Source of the DNA: Arthrobacter sp.
GTDB lineage: Bacteria; Actinomycetota; Actinomycetes; Actinomycetales; Micrococcaceae
Assembly: GCA_031277795.1 (NCBI GenBank)
Contig: JAITLQ010000018.1
Coordinates: 601,986 to 665,985 of the forward strand
Direction: 5' to 3'
DNA length: 64,000 bases
In this document: positions 17,769 through 26,584 of the stretch, piece by piece
How positions within the stretch are numbered: position 1 is the first letter of the stretch
How the letters are laid out: each line of letters opens with the position of its first letter
Position numbers and translations under genes: made by a program
Notes under the pieces: model-generated
Told to the model about the DNA's origin: nothing
The model's database searches: none
Seen by the model: only the letters and a program-made list of their open reading frames with translations

Positions 17769-17904
17769 ATTCCGTCTCAAGCGTTGATCGCCTTTGGCTC
17801 GGCGCGCTTTCGACTCGCATCACTTTACCCGCTCGGGGCGACTCACACCAAATCGGGGATGGGCCCTGTGGTGCAGTTCACCGCGGCCGGGCGGTGTGGC
17901 GGCG

Positions 17905-18375
17905 CTATTCGGCGGGTCCGGCCGCAGCCACGATGGAGTCGAGGTGATCCATGAAGCCCTCGATGAAGGCGTGCAGCTCGCGGCAGTCGTTCTCTTGGTG
18001 CAACTGCACCTGCACGCGCTCGTTTCCCTCGCCGAGGTAGAGCGTGGGGGCGGGGGCCACGTCGAAACGGAACACCCGCCCGGTGCTCAGGCCGAACTCG
18101 TAGCCGGCCTCGCGCAGCTGGGCCAGATGGGAGACGTTGGTCAGGTCGATGCTCGTGGCCGGCTCCAGCGCCTCGTGTGTGCGGGGGTCGACCGGCGCCA
18201 CGATGAGCTCGAGCGGTTGCGAACGGAAGCCGAGGACAAAGGAGCCGCCCGCCCCCGAATCGCCGGCGGCATACACGAGGTTGTAGCCACCAAAGTTGGG
18301 GATCTGCGCGTCGAAGGCCTCGTGGAGGCGTTCCTTGAGCAGGGCGTCGAGTTCCTCGTTCTGCCTGGGGTCCAT
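17905..18375 (-). CDS. Conserved hypothetical protein, about 156 residues
   Basis: I do not recognise a domain. The protein is soluble and acidic, with no signal peptide or membrane helix. Notable segments are IPNFGGYNLVYAAGDSG near residue 25, an LGFRSQPLELIVAPVD strand-rich region, and a C-terminal helix ELHAFIEGFMDHLDSIV. The coding pattern is clean with a strong third-position GC bias. The ATG at 18375 was chosen because TAGGGT lies seven bases upstream, which implies a leaderless transcript. An upstream GTG overlaps that box. It is flanked by tRNA-Lys and ilvD, which give no functional hint. Confidence 0.75.
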   Translation of the reverse strand: MDPRQNEELDALLKERLHEAFDAQIPNFGGYNLVYAAGDSGAGGSFVLGFRSQPLELIVAPVDPRTHEALEPATSIDLTNVSHLAQLREAGYEFGLSTGRVFRFDVAPAPTLYLGEGNERVQVQLHQENDCRELHAFIEGFMDHLDSIVAAAGPAE

Positions 18376-18382
18376 GCGGCCC

Positions 18383-18388
18383 ACCCTA
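18383..18388 (-). promoter_or_regulatory. Minus-10 box of a leaderless promoter (hypothetical protein)
   Basis: TAGGGT on the minus strand lies seven bases before the ATG at 18375. Confidence 0.5.
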
Positions 18389-18471
18389 CGCGGAGGGGCC
18401 CACGCTTGGGTTGAAAGCGGGGGAAAACGTCATCCACTCGCAACCAGTGCCGCAGACACGGCCGACGGGCA

Positions 18472-18491
18472 GCCACCGCGGCAGCGGTGGC
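18472..18491 (-). terminator. Secondary hairpin downstream of ilvD
   Basis: GCCACCGC (18472-18479) pairs with GCGGTGGC (18484-18491) around a four-base loop. It lies between the main ilvD terminator and the hypothetical gene and could act as a backup terminator. Confidence 0.4.
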
Positions 18492-18523
18492 GGCCCGTCG
18501 ATGCGGTGAGCGGGCGCCGTCGT

Positions 18524-18561
18524 GCATGAGGCCTCCCACCCCGGGGTGGGAGGCCTCATGC
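18524..18561 (-). terminator. Terminator of ilvD
   Basis: A perfect palindrome of 38 bases (two 19-bp arms, no spacer) lies 23 bases beyond the ilvD stop. The RNA would fold into a long stem with a minimal loop. Confidence 0.75.
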
Positions 18562-18584
18562 TTGCAGCCACCCGCCCCTGGGGC

Positions 18585-20465
18585 TCAGGCGTTCTGCGGC
18601 GAGGTGATGCGGTAGAGCGCCTCGACGTCGCGGACGGCGCCCTTGTCTGCGCTCGTGGCCATGGCGGCGTAGGCGCGCAGCGCCGCCGAGACCTCGCGCT
18701 CGCGGCCCACGGGGTGGTACCCGGTGGTGGCCTCGAGGCGCTCGCGGCGGGCGTCCAGCTCGGCCTCATCCACGAGCACCTTGATGGAGCGCGTGGGGAT
18801 GTCGATGTGGATCAGGTCGCCGTCCTCGATGAGGGCGATCTCCCCGCCCGAGGCGGCCTCGGGGGAGATGTGGCCGATCGAGAGGCCGGAGGTGCCGCCG
18901 GAGAAGCGGCCGTCCGTGATGAGCGCGCACTTCTTGCCGAGGCCGCGACCCTTCAGGAAGGACGTGGGGTAGAGCATCTCCTGCATGCCGGGCCCGCCCT
19001 TGGGGCCCTCGTAGCGGATGACCACCACGTCGCCCTCCTTGACGGTCTTGTTCAGGATCTTCTCCACCGCCTCGTCCTGGGACTCGCAGACCACGGCGGG
19101 GCCCTCGAAGGTCCAGATGGACTCGTCGACGCCGGCCGTCTTCACGACGCAACCGTGGCGGGCGATGTTGCCGTGCAGCACGGCGAGGCCGCCGTCCTTG
19201 GAGTAGGCGTGGTTGACGGAGCGGATGCAGCCGCCCTCGGAGTCGGTGTCGAGCGAGGTCCACACGTTCGACTGCGAGAACGCGGTGGAGGAACGCACCC
19301 CGCCCGGGGCGGCGTGCCACAGCGCCATGGCCTCCTCGGTGGCCTTGCCGCCGCGGATGTCCCAGTCATCCAGCCAGGACTCGAAGGAGGCGGAGTGCAC
19401 CGTGTTGACGTTGGTGTGCAGCAGGCCGCCTCGGCGCAGCTCGCCCAGCAGGGCGGGGATGCCGCCGGCGCGGTGCACGTCCTCCATGTAGTACGTCTTG
19501 TCGTAGGCCACGTTCGGCGCCACCTTGGCCAGGCACGGCACCTGGCGGGAGCGGGCGTCGATGTCGTGCAGGTCGTAGTCCACGCCGGCCTCGCGGGCGG
19601 CGGCCAGCAGGTGCAGGATCGTGTTGGTGGATCCGCCCATGGCCACATCGAGGGCCATGGCGTTGTCGAAGGCCTCGTGCGTGGCGATCGAGCGCGGCAG
19701 CACCGAGGCGTCGTCGTCCTCGTAGTAGCGGCGGGTCAGCTCCACGACGGTGGCGCCCGCCTTCTCGTAGAGCGCCTTGCGGGCGGTGTGCGTGGCGAGC
19801 ACCGAGCCGTTGCCTGGCAGCGAGAGACCGATGGCCTCCGTGAGGCAGTTCATCGAGTTGGCGGTGAACATGCCGGAGCACGAGCCGCACGTGGGGCAGG
19901 CGTTCTCCTCGATGAGGTCGATGTCGGCGTCCGAGATGGACTCGTCCACGGCGTCCGCGATGGCGTTCACCAGATCGAGCGAACGCACCGAGCCGTCGGT
20001 GAGCGTCACGCGGCCGGCCTCCATGGGGCCGCCGGAGACGAAGACCGTGGGGATGTTCAGGCGCATGGCGGCCATGAGCATGCCGGGGGTGATCTTGTCG
20101 CAATTGGAGATGCACACGAGCGCGTCGGCGCAGTGGGCGTTGACCATGTACTCGACCGAGTCGGCGATGAGGTCGCGGCTCGGCAGCGAGTAGAGCATGC
20201 CGCCGTGGCCCATGGCGATGCCGTCGTCCACGGCGATCGTGTTGAACTCGCGGGCCACACCGCCTGCGGCGTGGATGGCGTCGGAGACGATGCGGCCCAC
20301 GGGCGCGAGGTGCGTGTGGCCGGGTACGAACTCGGTGAACGAGTTGGCCACGGCGATGATCGGCTTGCCGATATCGGAGTTGGCGACGCCGGAGGCGCGC
20401 AGGAGGGCGCGGGCGCCCGCCATGTTGCGGCCGTGGGTGATGGTGCGGGAGCGAAGGATGGGCAT
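18585..20465 (-). CDS. ilvD: Dihydroxyacid dehydratase
   Basis: This 626-residue iron-sulfur enzyme dehydrates 2,3-dihydroxy-isovalerate and its methylvalerate homologue, the third common step of valine/isoleucine synthesis. Cluster ligands are visible in [11 protein letters not shown] (about residue 123) and [20 protein letters not shown] (about 195). It is the long IlvD form with the [11 protein letters not shown] insertion. The start is supported by a minus-10-like CATACT six bases upstream. It lies 10 kb from ilvBNC and is divergent from an XRE regulator. The motif seen before ilvB, leuB and leuC has only a weak counterpart here. Confidence 0.97.
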   Translation of the reverse strand: MPILRSRTITHGRNMAGARALLRASGVANSDIGKPIIAVANSFTEFVPGHTHLAPVGRIVSDAIHAAGGVAREFNTIAVDDGIAMGHGGMLYSLPSRDLIADSVEYMVNAHCADALVCISNCDKITPGMLMAAMRLNIPTVFVSGGPMEAGRVTLTDGSVRSLDLVNAIADAVDESISDADIDLIEENACPTCGSCSGMFTANSMNCLTEAIGLSLPGNGSVLATHTARKALYEKAGATVVELTRRYYEDDDASVLPRSIATHEAFDNAMALDVAMGGSTNTILHLLAAAREAGVDYDLHDIDARSRQVPCLAKVAPNVAYDKTYYMEDVHRAGGIPALLGELRRGGLLHTNVNTVHSASFESWLDDWDIRGGKATEEAMALWHAAPGGVRSSTAFSQSNVWTSLDTDSEGGCIRSVNHAYSKDGGLAVLHGNIARHGCVVKTAGVDESIWTFEGPAVVCESQDEAVEKILNKTVKEGDVVVIRYEGPKGGPGMQEMLYPTSFLKGRGLGKKCALITDGRFSGGTSGLSIGHISPEAASGGEIALIEDGDLIHIDIPTRSIKVLVDEAELDARRERLEATTGYHPVGREREVSAALRAYAAMATSADKGAVRDVEALYRITSPQNA

Positions 20466-20471
20466 GCATCA

Positions 20472-20477
20472 AGTATG
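20472..20477 (-). promoter_or_regulatory. Minus-10-like box before ilvD (leaderless)
   Basis: CATACT on the minus strand lies six bases before the ilvD ATG at 20465, with no ribosome site between. Confidence 0.45.
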
Positions 20478-20524
20478 CGGTGGCTCACGCTCCGCGAGCG
20501 GCCGCGGGCCGGACGCCGCTGATA

Positions 20525-20543
20525 CTAGTAGTGAGAGTGCTAG
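20525..20543. promoter_or_regulatory. Imperfect palindrome over the XRE regulator promoter
   Basis: CTAGTAGT-GAG-AGTGCTAG has 8-base arms with two mismatched pairs. Its right end overlaps the minus-10 box of the regulator gene, and it lies within the ilvD/regulator divergent spacer. Autoregulation is a reasonable inference. The internal TAGTGAGA also resembles the motif assigned to NdgR elsewhere in this window. Confidence 0.5.
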
Positions 20544-20546
20544 TTT
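20541..20546 (+). promoter_or_regulatory. Minus-10 box of a leaderless promoter (XRE regulator)
   Basis: TAGTTT lies six bases before the GTG at 20553. Confidence 0.55.
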
Positions 20547-20552
20547 TGGTGC

Positions 20553-21386
20553 GTGGGCAGTCACGAGGCAACGCGCAAGGAACTCGGCGCCTTCCTGCGC
20601 ACCAAGCGCACGGCGGCCGAGCGGGCGGACTACGAGCTCCCGGCCGTGGCCAGGGCGCGCACCAAGGGCCTGCGCCGCGAGGAGATCGCGTTCCTCTCCG
20701 GCGTCTCCGTCACCTGGTACACGTGGCTGGAACAGGGCAGGGACATCAACCCCTCGCGCCAGGTGATCGACGCCGTGGCGCTGAACCTGCGGCTCTCCCG
20801 CGCCGAACACGACTACGTCCTGGGCCTGGTCGGCTTCTCGCCGAGCCCGCGCGTGGTGCCGCTGGCGCCGGCGCCCGTGCCGCCACACGTGCAGCACCTG
20901 CTGGACGCCCTCGACCCGGCGCCGGCGTTCGCCATCACCCCCCACTGGGATATCGCCGCCTGGAACCGGGCCTACGCCGGGCTCTTCCCCGGCGTGCTGG
21001 CCGCGCCCCCTGCAGAGCGGAACCTGCTCCTCTTTGTCTTCACGGACGAGTACGTGCGGGCCATGCTTCCGGATTGGGAGCTGACGAGCCGCCAGTTCCT
21101 CGCCGAGTACCGGGCGGAGACGGGTTCGCGGGTGGCGGGCCCGGAGCACGTCCGCCTCCTCGAGCACCTGCGCAACGTGAGCGCGGACTTCTCCCGGGCA
21201 TGGGACGAACACGCCGTCCTGCGCTTCGCCTCGCGCCAGCGCACCTTCCTTCATCCCACCGCGGGTGAGCTCGATTTTGAGCAGGTGGGCATCGTGCCGC
21301 AGGACGCCCCCGAGCTGTCCGTGGTGGCGTACCTCCCGCGGCCGGGCACCGGCACGGCCGAGCGGACGGGCCTCCTGCTCCCCTGA
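20553..21386 (+). CDS. XRE-family regulator with MmyB-like ligand-binding domain
   Basis: This 277-residue protein has an N-terminal helix-turn-helix (about residues 9-95), with TKGLRREEIAFLSGVSVTWY and EQGRDINPSRQVIDAVA matching the MmyB/ClgR-like XRE subgroup. The C-terminal domain (about 115-265) matches the MmyB transcription-regulator ligand-binding fold, which has a PAS-like pocket thought to bind fatty-acid-like ligands. The usual ending of the family (EQVGIVPQDAPELSVVAYLP) is present. Regulators of this type often act on a divergent gene, but the divergent neighbour here is ilvD, which gives no clear target. A 19-base palindrome covers the promoter. The GTG start is set by the minus-10 box. 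Confidence 0.88.
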   Translation: MGSHEATRKELGAFLRTKRTAAERADYELPAVARARTKGLRREEIAFLSGVSVTWYTWLEQGRDINPSRQVIDAVALNLRLSRAEHDYVLGLVGFSPSPRVVPLAPAPVPPHVQHLLDALDPAPAFAITPHWDIAAWNRAYAGLFPGVLAAPPAERNLLLFVFTDEYVRAMLPDWELTSRQFLAEYRAETGSRVAGPEHVRLLEHLRNVSADFSRAWDEHAVLRFASRQRTFLHPTAGELDFEQVGIVPQDAPELSVVAYLPRPGTGTAERTGLLLP

Positions 21387-21453
21387 GCCGAGGGCCGGGG
21401 GCTGCGACGGACCAGGGCACCGTGAAGACGGGAGACGCCGGGCGCGCCTCAAG

Positions 21454-21479
21454 CGCCGGTCACGCGAAGGTGACCGGCG
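21454..21479 (+). terminator. Terminator after the XRE regulator
   Basis: CGCCGGTCAC (21454-21463) pairs with GTGACCGGCG (21470-21479) around a six-base loop. No U-run follows. Confidence 0.65.
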
Positions 21480-21574
21480 GGTAGCCGGTGGGTGCATGAG
21501 ATAGGTCACACCGTTAGCATCCTGTTTACACCAGCGCCCCCTCCGCTTCATCGAGGGTGGGTTCAGTTGGTTCT

Positions 21575-21597
21575 CGCGCCCCCGGACCGGGGGCGCG
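21575..21597 (+). promoter_or_regulatory. Hairpin in the 5' leader of the nuclease/nucleotidase gene
   Basis: CGCGCCCCCGG and its complement flank a single A, giving a GC-only stem 24 bases before the start codon and just before the ribosome site. It could be an upstream terminator, an attenuator or a stability element. Confidence 0.45.
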
Positions 21598-21621
21598 CAT
21601 CCTTCGCACCGAAAGAGGACC

Positions 21622-24600
21622 ATGTCCATGGGTCATCTCCCATCGCGTCTACCCAGGGCCGTGCTCGGCGCCGTCCTGGGCGCCGGATTGCTCGCGGCGC
21701 CGCTCGTGGCCGCCCCCGCCATCGCCAGCCCGGACGGCCAGGGCCTGCTCATCCACGAGGCCTACCTCAAGGGCGGCAGCGCCAACGCCGCCTACAAGAA
21801 CAAGTTCGTCGAGCTGTACAACCCCGGCCCGAGCGCCCTGTCGCTCTCCGGCCTCTACCTGCAGTACCGCTCCGCCACCAGCACGAGCGCGCCCTCCGCG
21901 TCGAACACCATCGCGCTCCAGGGCACCGTCGCCTCCAAGGGCTACTTCCTTCTCAAGCTGGGCAGCAACGGTGAGACCGGCTCCGAGCTGACGGGCTGGG
22001 ACCAGGAGGGCGGCCTCAACCCGTCCGGCACCACCGGCACGCTGGCCATCACCCGCTCGCAGACGGCGCTCACCGACGTGAGCGGAAACCTCGCCGGCCA
22101 CGCCGGAGTGGTCGACGTGCTCGGCTACGGTGCCTCGAACACCTTCGAGGGCGCCGTCGCTGCCGTGGACGGAGGCAACACCACCCCCAACGCGTTGCAG
22201 CGCAGCAACTTCGTCGACACGGACAACAACGCCGCCGACTTTGTTTCCGGCACGCAGATCACGCCGGAGGGCACCGGCGGCCAGGCGGGCGGCGGCACCG
22301 ATCCGCAGCCGCCCGTCGAGGCCGGCGAGAAGAGCATCGCCGAGATCCAAGGCACGGGGGCCGCCTCGCCGCTCGTGGGGCAGCAGGTCACCACGCGGGG
22401 ACGCGTCACGGCCGCGTACGCCGAGGGAGGCTTCAACGGCTACTACCTGCAAAGCGCCGGAACCGGCGGCGCGCTCGGCGCCGACCACACCGCCTCCGAC
22501 GCCGTCTTCGTGTACTCGAAGGACACCGTGGGTCAGGTCAAGGTGGGCGACTACGTCCAGGTGACCGGCACCGTGGCCGAGTACAACGACCAGACCCAGC
22601 TCGAGGTGGCGGCCGGCAAGGCGAGCGTGCTCGATGACGCCGGCGTGCCGCAGGTGCGGCCCGCCACGGTGGGGTACCCCTCCACGCAGGAGGGGCGCGA
22701 GGCCCTCGAGGGGATGCTGATCGCCCCGCAGGGCGACTTCACCGTCACCGACAACTACGACGCCAACTACTACGGTCAGCTGGGGCTGGTCACCGGCACC
22801 ACGCCGCTGCTCAACCCCACGGTCAAGGGCCTGCCGGGCACCCCCGCCTACGAGGCGGAGATCGCCAGGGCGAACCAGGCGGCCGTCGGCCTGGATGACG
22901 GCTCGAGCCTGAACTTCAACAGCAACGCGAACAAGTCGATCGAGCTGCCTTACCTGAGCACCACCGACCCGGTGCGTGTGGGGGCCAAGGTCACGTTCAC
23001 CCAGCCGGTGATCCTCGACTACCGCAACGGCGAGTGGAAGTTCCAGCCGACGCAGCGCCTCACCACGGCGAATGCGGCCAGCGTGCAGCCGGCCACCTTC
23101 TCGAACACGCGCACGGCCCAGCCGGAGGATGTGGGCGGAGACATCCGCCTGGCCGGCTTCAACGTGCTCAACTACTTCACGACCCTGGGCGAGGACCTGA
23201 AGGGGTGCTCGTCCTACACGGACCGCGCCGGCACGCCCATCACGGTCAACACGGGGTGCAACGCGCGCGGCGCGTGGAGCCAGGAATCGTTCAAGCGCCA
23301 GCAGAGCAAGATCGTCGACGCGATCAACGCGCTCGGGGCCAACGTGGTCTCCCTCGAGGAGATCGAGAACTCCCTCACCGTGGACGGGCACGATCGCGAT
23401 GAGGCGCTCGCCGCCCTCGTCGCGGCGCTCAACGCGGACGACTCGCTCAGTGGCGGCGAGTGGGACTATGTCCGTTCGCCGCAGCAGCTGCCGGCGAAGG
23501 AGGACGTGATTCGCACGGCCTTCATCTACAAGAAGGACAGCATCGAGGTGCTGGGGGACTCGGTCATCCTCGACGATGCCGCCTTCTCCAACGCGCGCCA
23601 GCCGCTGGCGCAGCACTTCAAGGCCAAGGGGAGCTCCACCGACTTCGTGGTGATCGCCAATCACCTGAAGTCGAAGGGCGATTCGAGCAAGTCCGCCTCC
23701 GGCGACAACGTGGACAAGGGCGACGGGGTGGGCGCCTACAACGGCGACCGCACGCGCCAGGCCGCGGCCCTCGTCGACTTCGCCAAGCGGGTGCAGGAGG
23801 AGGCCGGCACCAGCCGAGCCTTCCTCATCGGCGACTTCAACTCGTACGCGGCGGAGGACCCGATCACCACGATCGAGGACGCCGGGTTCATCAACCAGGG
23901 CGCCAAGTCTGGCAAGGAAACCTACGCCTTCGGCGGGGCGACCGGTTCGCTCGACTACGTCTTTGCCAGCAAGGACGCGGACGCCATTGTCAGCGGCGTC
24001 GACGAGTGGAACATCAACTCGGTCGAGTCGGTGGCGCTGGAGTACTCGCGCTACAACTACAACGCGCTGAACCTGTACGCGGAGGGTCCCTATCGCTCCT
24101 CCGATCACGATCCGGTGGTCGTCGGCCTCAACACCGCCGACGCGCCGGCCTCGGACACGAAGCGCCTTAACCTGCTCAACATCAATGACTTCCACGGGCG
24201 CATCGACGCCAACACGGTGAAGTTCGCCGGCACCATCGAATCCCTCAAGGCGCAGTACCCGGATTCGACCGCCTTCCTCTCCGCGGGAGACAACATCGGC
24301 GCGTCGCTGTTCGCGTCCTCCGTGGCGCAGGATGCCCCGACCATCGATGTGCTCAACGCGCTCGGCCTGGCGGCGTCCGCCACGGGCAATCACGAGTTTG
24401 ATCAGGGCGCGGATGACTTGACCGGCCGCGTCAGCTCGGCTGCGAACTTCGACTACCTCGCTGCCAATGTCCTCAAGGATGGCAAGCCGCTGCTGGACGG
24501 TTACAAGATCGTTGACGTGGACGGGGTCAAGGTGGGCGTCATCGGCGCCATCACGCAGGAGACCCCCTCCCTCGTCTCGCCGGGCGGCATCGCCGGTCTC

Positions 24601-26448
24601 GAATTCACCGATCCGGTCGAGGCCGTCAACCGCGTCGCGGCCCAGCTCAGCGACGGCGACGAGGCCAACGGCGAGGCGGACGTGCTCGTGGCCGAGTACC
24701 ACGAGGGCACCTCGGACGGCGTGAGCAACGAATCCACGCTGGAGCAGGCGCTCGAGCACGGCGGAGTGTTCAAGCGGCTGGCCGAGGAGACCTCCGCGAA
24801 GGTCGACGTGGTCTTCAACGGTCACACCCACGCCCAGTACGCGTGGGACGTGGCCGTGCCCGGCAGCGATGGCGTCAAGCGCCCCGTCTTGCAGACCGGT
24901 TCCTACGGCGAGTTCATCGGACAGGTGGTGCTGGACTACAACACCAAGACCGGTGAGACCACCACGGTCCTGAACCACAACGTGGCCCGCTCCAAGGCCG
25001 ACGACGCCGATCTGGTCGCCGCCTACCCGGCCGTTGCACAGGTCAAGACGATCACCGAAGCCGCCCTCGCAAAGGCGGCCGAGGTGGGCAACCAGAAGAT
25101 CGGTGAGGCCTCGGCGCCCATCACGACGGCGATGATCGACGGCGTGCGCGATGACCGCGCGAGCGAGTCGACGCTGGGCAATCTGGTGGCGGACGCGCTG
25201 CTGAGCAAGCTCTCCTCCGCCGAGCGCGGGAGCGCCGAGATCGGCGTCGTGAACCCCGGTGGTTTGCGCGCCGACCTCGCGGCGGGCGACATCACCTATG
25301 CCCAGGCCAACGCCGTGTTGCCGTTCCTGAACAACCTGTGGACCACCACGCTCACGGGGGCGCAGTTCAAGACGGTGCTCGAGCAGCAGTTCCAGCGCAA
25401 CGCGGACGGCACCGTCCCCTCGCGCGCCTACCTGCAGCTCGGCCTCTCGAAGAACGTGACGTACACGTACGACGCCGCGCGCGAGGAAGGGGACCGCATC
25501 ACCTCCATCTCGGTGAACGGTGCCCCCATCGACCCGAAGCGCGACTACCGCATCGGTTCCTTCAGCTTCCTGCTCCAGGGTGGCGACAACTTCCGGGAGT
25601 TCGCCCAGGGCAAGGACACCAAGGACACGGGGCTGGTCGATCGCGACGCGTGGATCGACTACCTCAAGGAGGCCGGCACCGTCTCGCCGAGCTACGAGCG
25701 CCGCGCCATCAGCGTGAGCGGCCTGCCCACCGCGGCGCTCACGCCGGGCAAGAGCTACACGCTCAGCTTCGACAAGCTGGACCTGACCTCCACGGGGGTT
25801 CCGGCCGTCACGTCGATCACCGCCGGGGCCGCCTCGCCGCTCGCCGCGGCGCGGGCCGCCGCCCCGCTGGCCACCGACGCCGACGCCTCCTACGGCACCG
25901 CCGACGTGAGTGAGGGCGCCGCCGAGCTGAAGATCACCATCCCCGCAGACGCGGCGGAGGGAACGCGGGTGCTGGTGAGCGCCACGCCCACCGGCACGTC
26001 CTTCGTCCTCCCGACCGCGGTCGGGGCGGGCTCGGAGCCCGGAGCCAACGCCGGCTCGGACGACGACGCTTCCGCGGGCGCCGACGGGGCCGATGCGTCC
26101 GCTGGCGCTGACGGTTCGGACGCCTCGGCTGGTGCCGACGGTTCCGATACGTCCGCGGGTGGTTCCGACGCCTCGGCTGGCGCCGAGGGTTCCGACGCTT
26201 CGACGGGTGCGGAGGGTTCGGACGCCTCCGCCGGCGCCGAGGGCAGCGATGCCTCGGGTGGCGCCAACGGCGCCGACGGCGCCAACGCCGACAGCGGCGC
26301 GCAGGCCGAGGCCGGTCAGGGCGGGGACGATTCCCTGGCCAACACCGGCGCGCAGGTGGGCGGCTGGGCCTTGGGTGGGGCGCTGACGCTCCTCGCCGGT
26401 GTGGGCGCGCTGCTGGCCGCCCGGGCCCGCCGCCGCAGCGAGGCCTGA
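21622..26448 (+). CDS. Cell-wall-anchored LTD-ExeM/NucH nuclease-5'-nucleotidase fusion
   Basis: This 1,608-residue secreted protein joins several modules. A signal peptide (1-36) is followed by a lamin-tail domain (about 38-205). The ExeM/NucH-type endonuclease/exonuclease/phosphatase part (about 240-835) has RLAGFNVLNYFTT near 510, GDFNS, and SSDHDPVVVGL near 827. Then comes a calcineurin-like 5'-nucleotidase (about 846-1370) with NINDFHGR, GNHEFDQ near 922 and NGHTHAQ near 1066. A Ser/Asp/Ala/Gly stalk (about 1474-1570) leads to LANTG at 1572-1576, a membrane helix and an RARRR tail. LAxTG is the motif used by class E sortases. The protein should degrade extracellular DNA and dephosphorylate the nucleotides at the cell wall. 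GAAAGAGGA precedes the ATG. No sortase gene is in the window. Confidence 0.9.
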   Translation: MSMGHLPSRLPRAVLGAVLGAGLLAAPLVAAPAIASPDGQGLLIHEAYLKGGSANAAYKNKFVELYNPGPSALSLSGLYLQYRSATSTSAPSASNTIALQGTVASKGYFLLKLGSNGETGSELTGWDQEGGLNPSGTTGTLAITRSQTALTDVSGNLAGHAGVVDVLGYGASNTFEGAVAAVDGGNTTPNALQRSNFVDTDNNAADFVSGTQITPEGTGGQAGGGTDPQPPVEAGEKSIAEIQGTGAASPLVGQQVTTRGRVTAAYAEGGFNGYYLQSAGTGGALGADHTASDAVFVYSKDTVGQVKVGDYVQVTGTVAEYNDQTQLEVAAGKASVLDDAGVPQVRPATVGYPSTQEGREALEGMLIAPQGDFTVTDNYDANYYGQLGLVTGTTPLLNPTVKGLPGTPAYEAEIARANQAAVGLDDGSSLNFNSNANKSIELPYLSTTDPVRVGAKVTFTQPVILDYRNGEWKFQPTQRLTTANAASVQPATFSNTRTAQPEDVGGDIRLAGFNVLNYFTTLGEDLKGCSSYTDRAGTPITVNTGCNARGAWSQESFKRQQSKIVDAINALGANVVSLEEIENSLTVDGHDRDEALAALVAALNADDSLSGGEWDYVRSPQQLPAKEDVIRTAFIYKKDSIEVLGDSVILDDAAFSNARQPLAQHFKAKGSSTDFVVIANHLKSKGDSSKSASGDNVDKGDGVGAYNGDRTRQAAALVDFAKRVQEEAGTSRAFLIGDFNSYAAEDPITTIEDAGFINQGAKSGKETYAFGGATGSLDYVFASKDADAIVSGVDEWNINSVESVALEYSRYNYNALNLYAEGPYRSSDHDPVVVGLNTADAPASDTKRLNLLNINDFHGRIDANTVKFAGTIESLKAQYPDSTAFLSAGDNIGASLFASSVAQDAPTIDVLNALGLAASATGNHEFDQGADDLTGRVSSAANFDYLAANVLKDGKPLLDGYKIVDVDGVKVGVIGAITQETPSLVSPGGIAGLEFTDPVEAVNRVAAQLSDGDEANGEADVLVAEYHEGTSDGVSNESTLEQALEHGGVFKRLAEETSAKVDVVFNGHTHAQYAWDVAVPGSDGVKRPVLQTGSYGEFIGQVVLDYNTKTGETTTVLNHNVARSKADDADLVAAYPAVAQVKTITEAALAKAAEVGNQKIGEASAPITTAMIDGVRDDRASESTLGNLVADALLSKLSSAERGSAEIGVVNPGGLRADLAAGDITYAQANAVLPFLNNLWTTTLTGAQFKTVLEQQFQRNADGTVPSRAYLQLGLSKNVTYTYDAAREEGDRITSISVNGAPIDPKRDYRIGSFSFLLQGGDNFREFAQGKDTKDTGLVDRDAWIDYLKEAGTVSPSYERRAISVSGLPTAALTPGKSYTLSFDKLDLTSTGVPAVTSITAGAASPLAAARAAAPLATDADASYGTADVSEGAAELKITIPADAAEGTRVLVSATPTGTSFVLPTAVGAGSEPGANAGSDDDASAGADGADASAGADGSDASAGADGSDTSAGGSDASAGAEGSDASTGAEGSDASAGAEGSDASGGANGADGANADSGAQAEAGQGGDDSLANTGAQVGGWALGGALTLLAGVGALLAARARRRSEA

Positions 26449-26451
26449 GCC

Positions 26452-26496
26452 GCCCTCGGGTGGTGCGCGGGGCAGCCTCCGCGCACCGCCCGAGGG
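26452..26496 (+). terminator. First terminator hairpin after the nuclease/nucleotidase gene
   Basis: An 18-bp stem (26453-26470 with 26479-26496, one G-U pair) with an eight-base loop lies directly after the stop codon. Confidence 0.7.
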
Positions 26497-26508
26497 GCGA
26501 GGGCACCA

Positions 26509-26554
26509 CACGAAAAGGAAGGGACCCGGGCAAGAGCTCGGGTCCCTTTTCGTG
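26509..26554. terminator. Bidirectional terminator between nuclease and cardiolipin synthase genes
   Basis: CACGAAAA and GGGACCCG (separated by a four-base bulge) pair with CGGGTCCC-TTTTCGTG. The A-rich left arm and T-rich right arm suit termination from both sides of this convergent junction. Confidence 0.75.
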
Positions 26555-26584
26555 CTGGGCCCGCTTCCGCTGGGGCGGCGCGCG

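Noticed and set aside
26041..26330. The repeated stretch at the nuclease gene 3' end as a DNA-level repeat or recombination site
   Set aside because: It encodes a Ser/Asp/Ala/Gly stalk before a wall anchor, a common feature of surface proteins.
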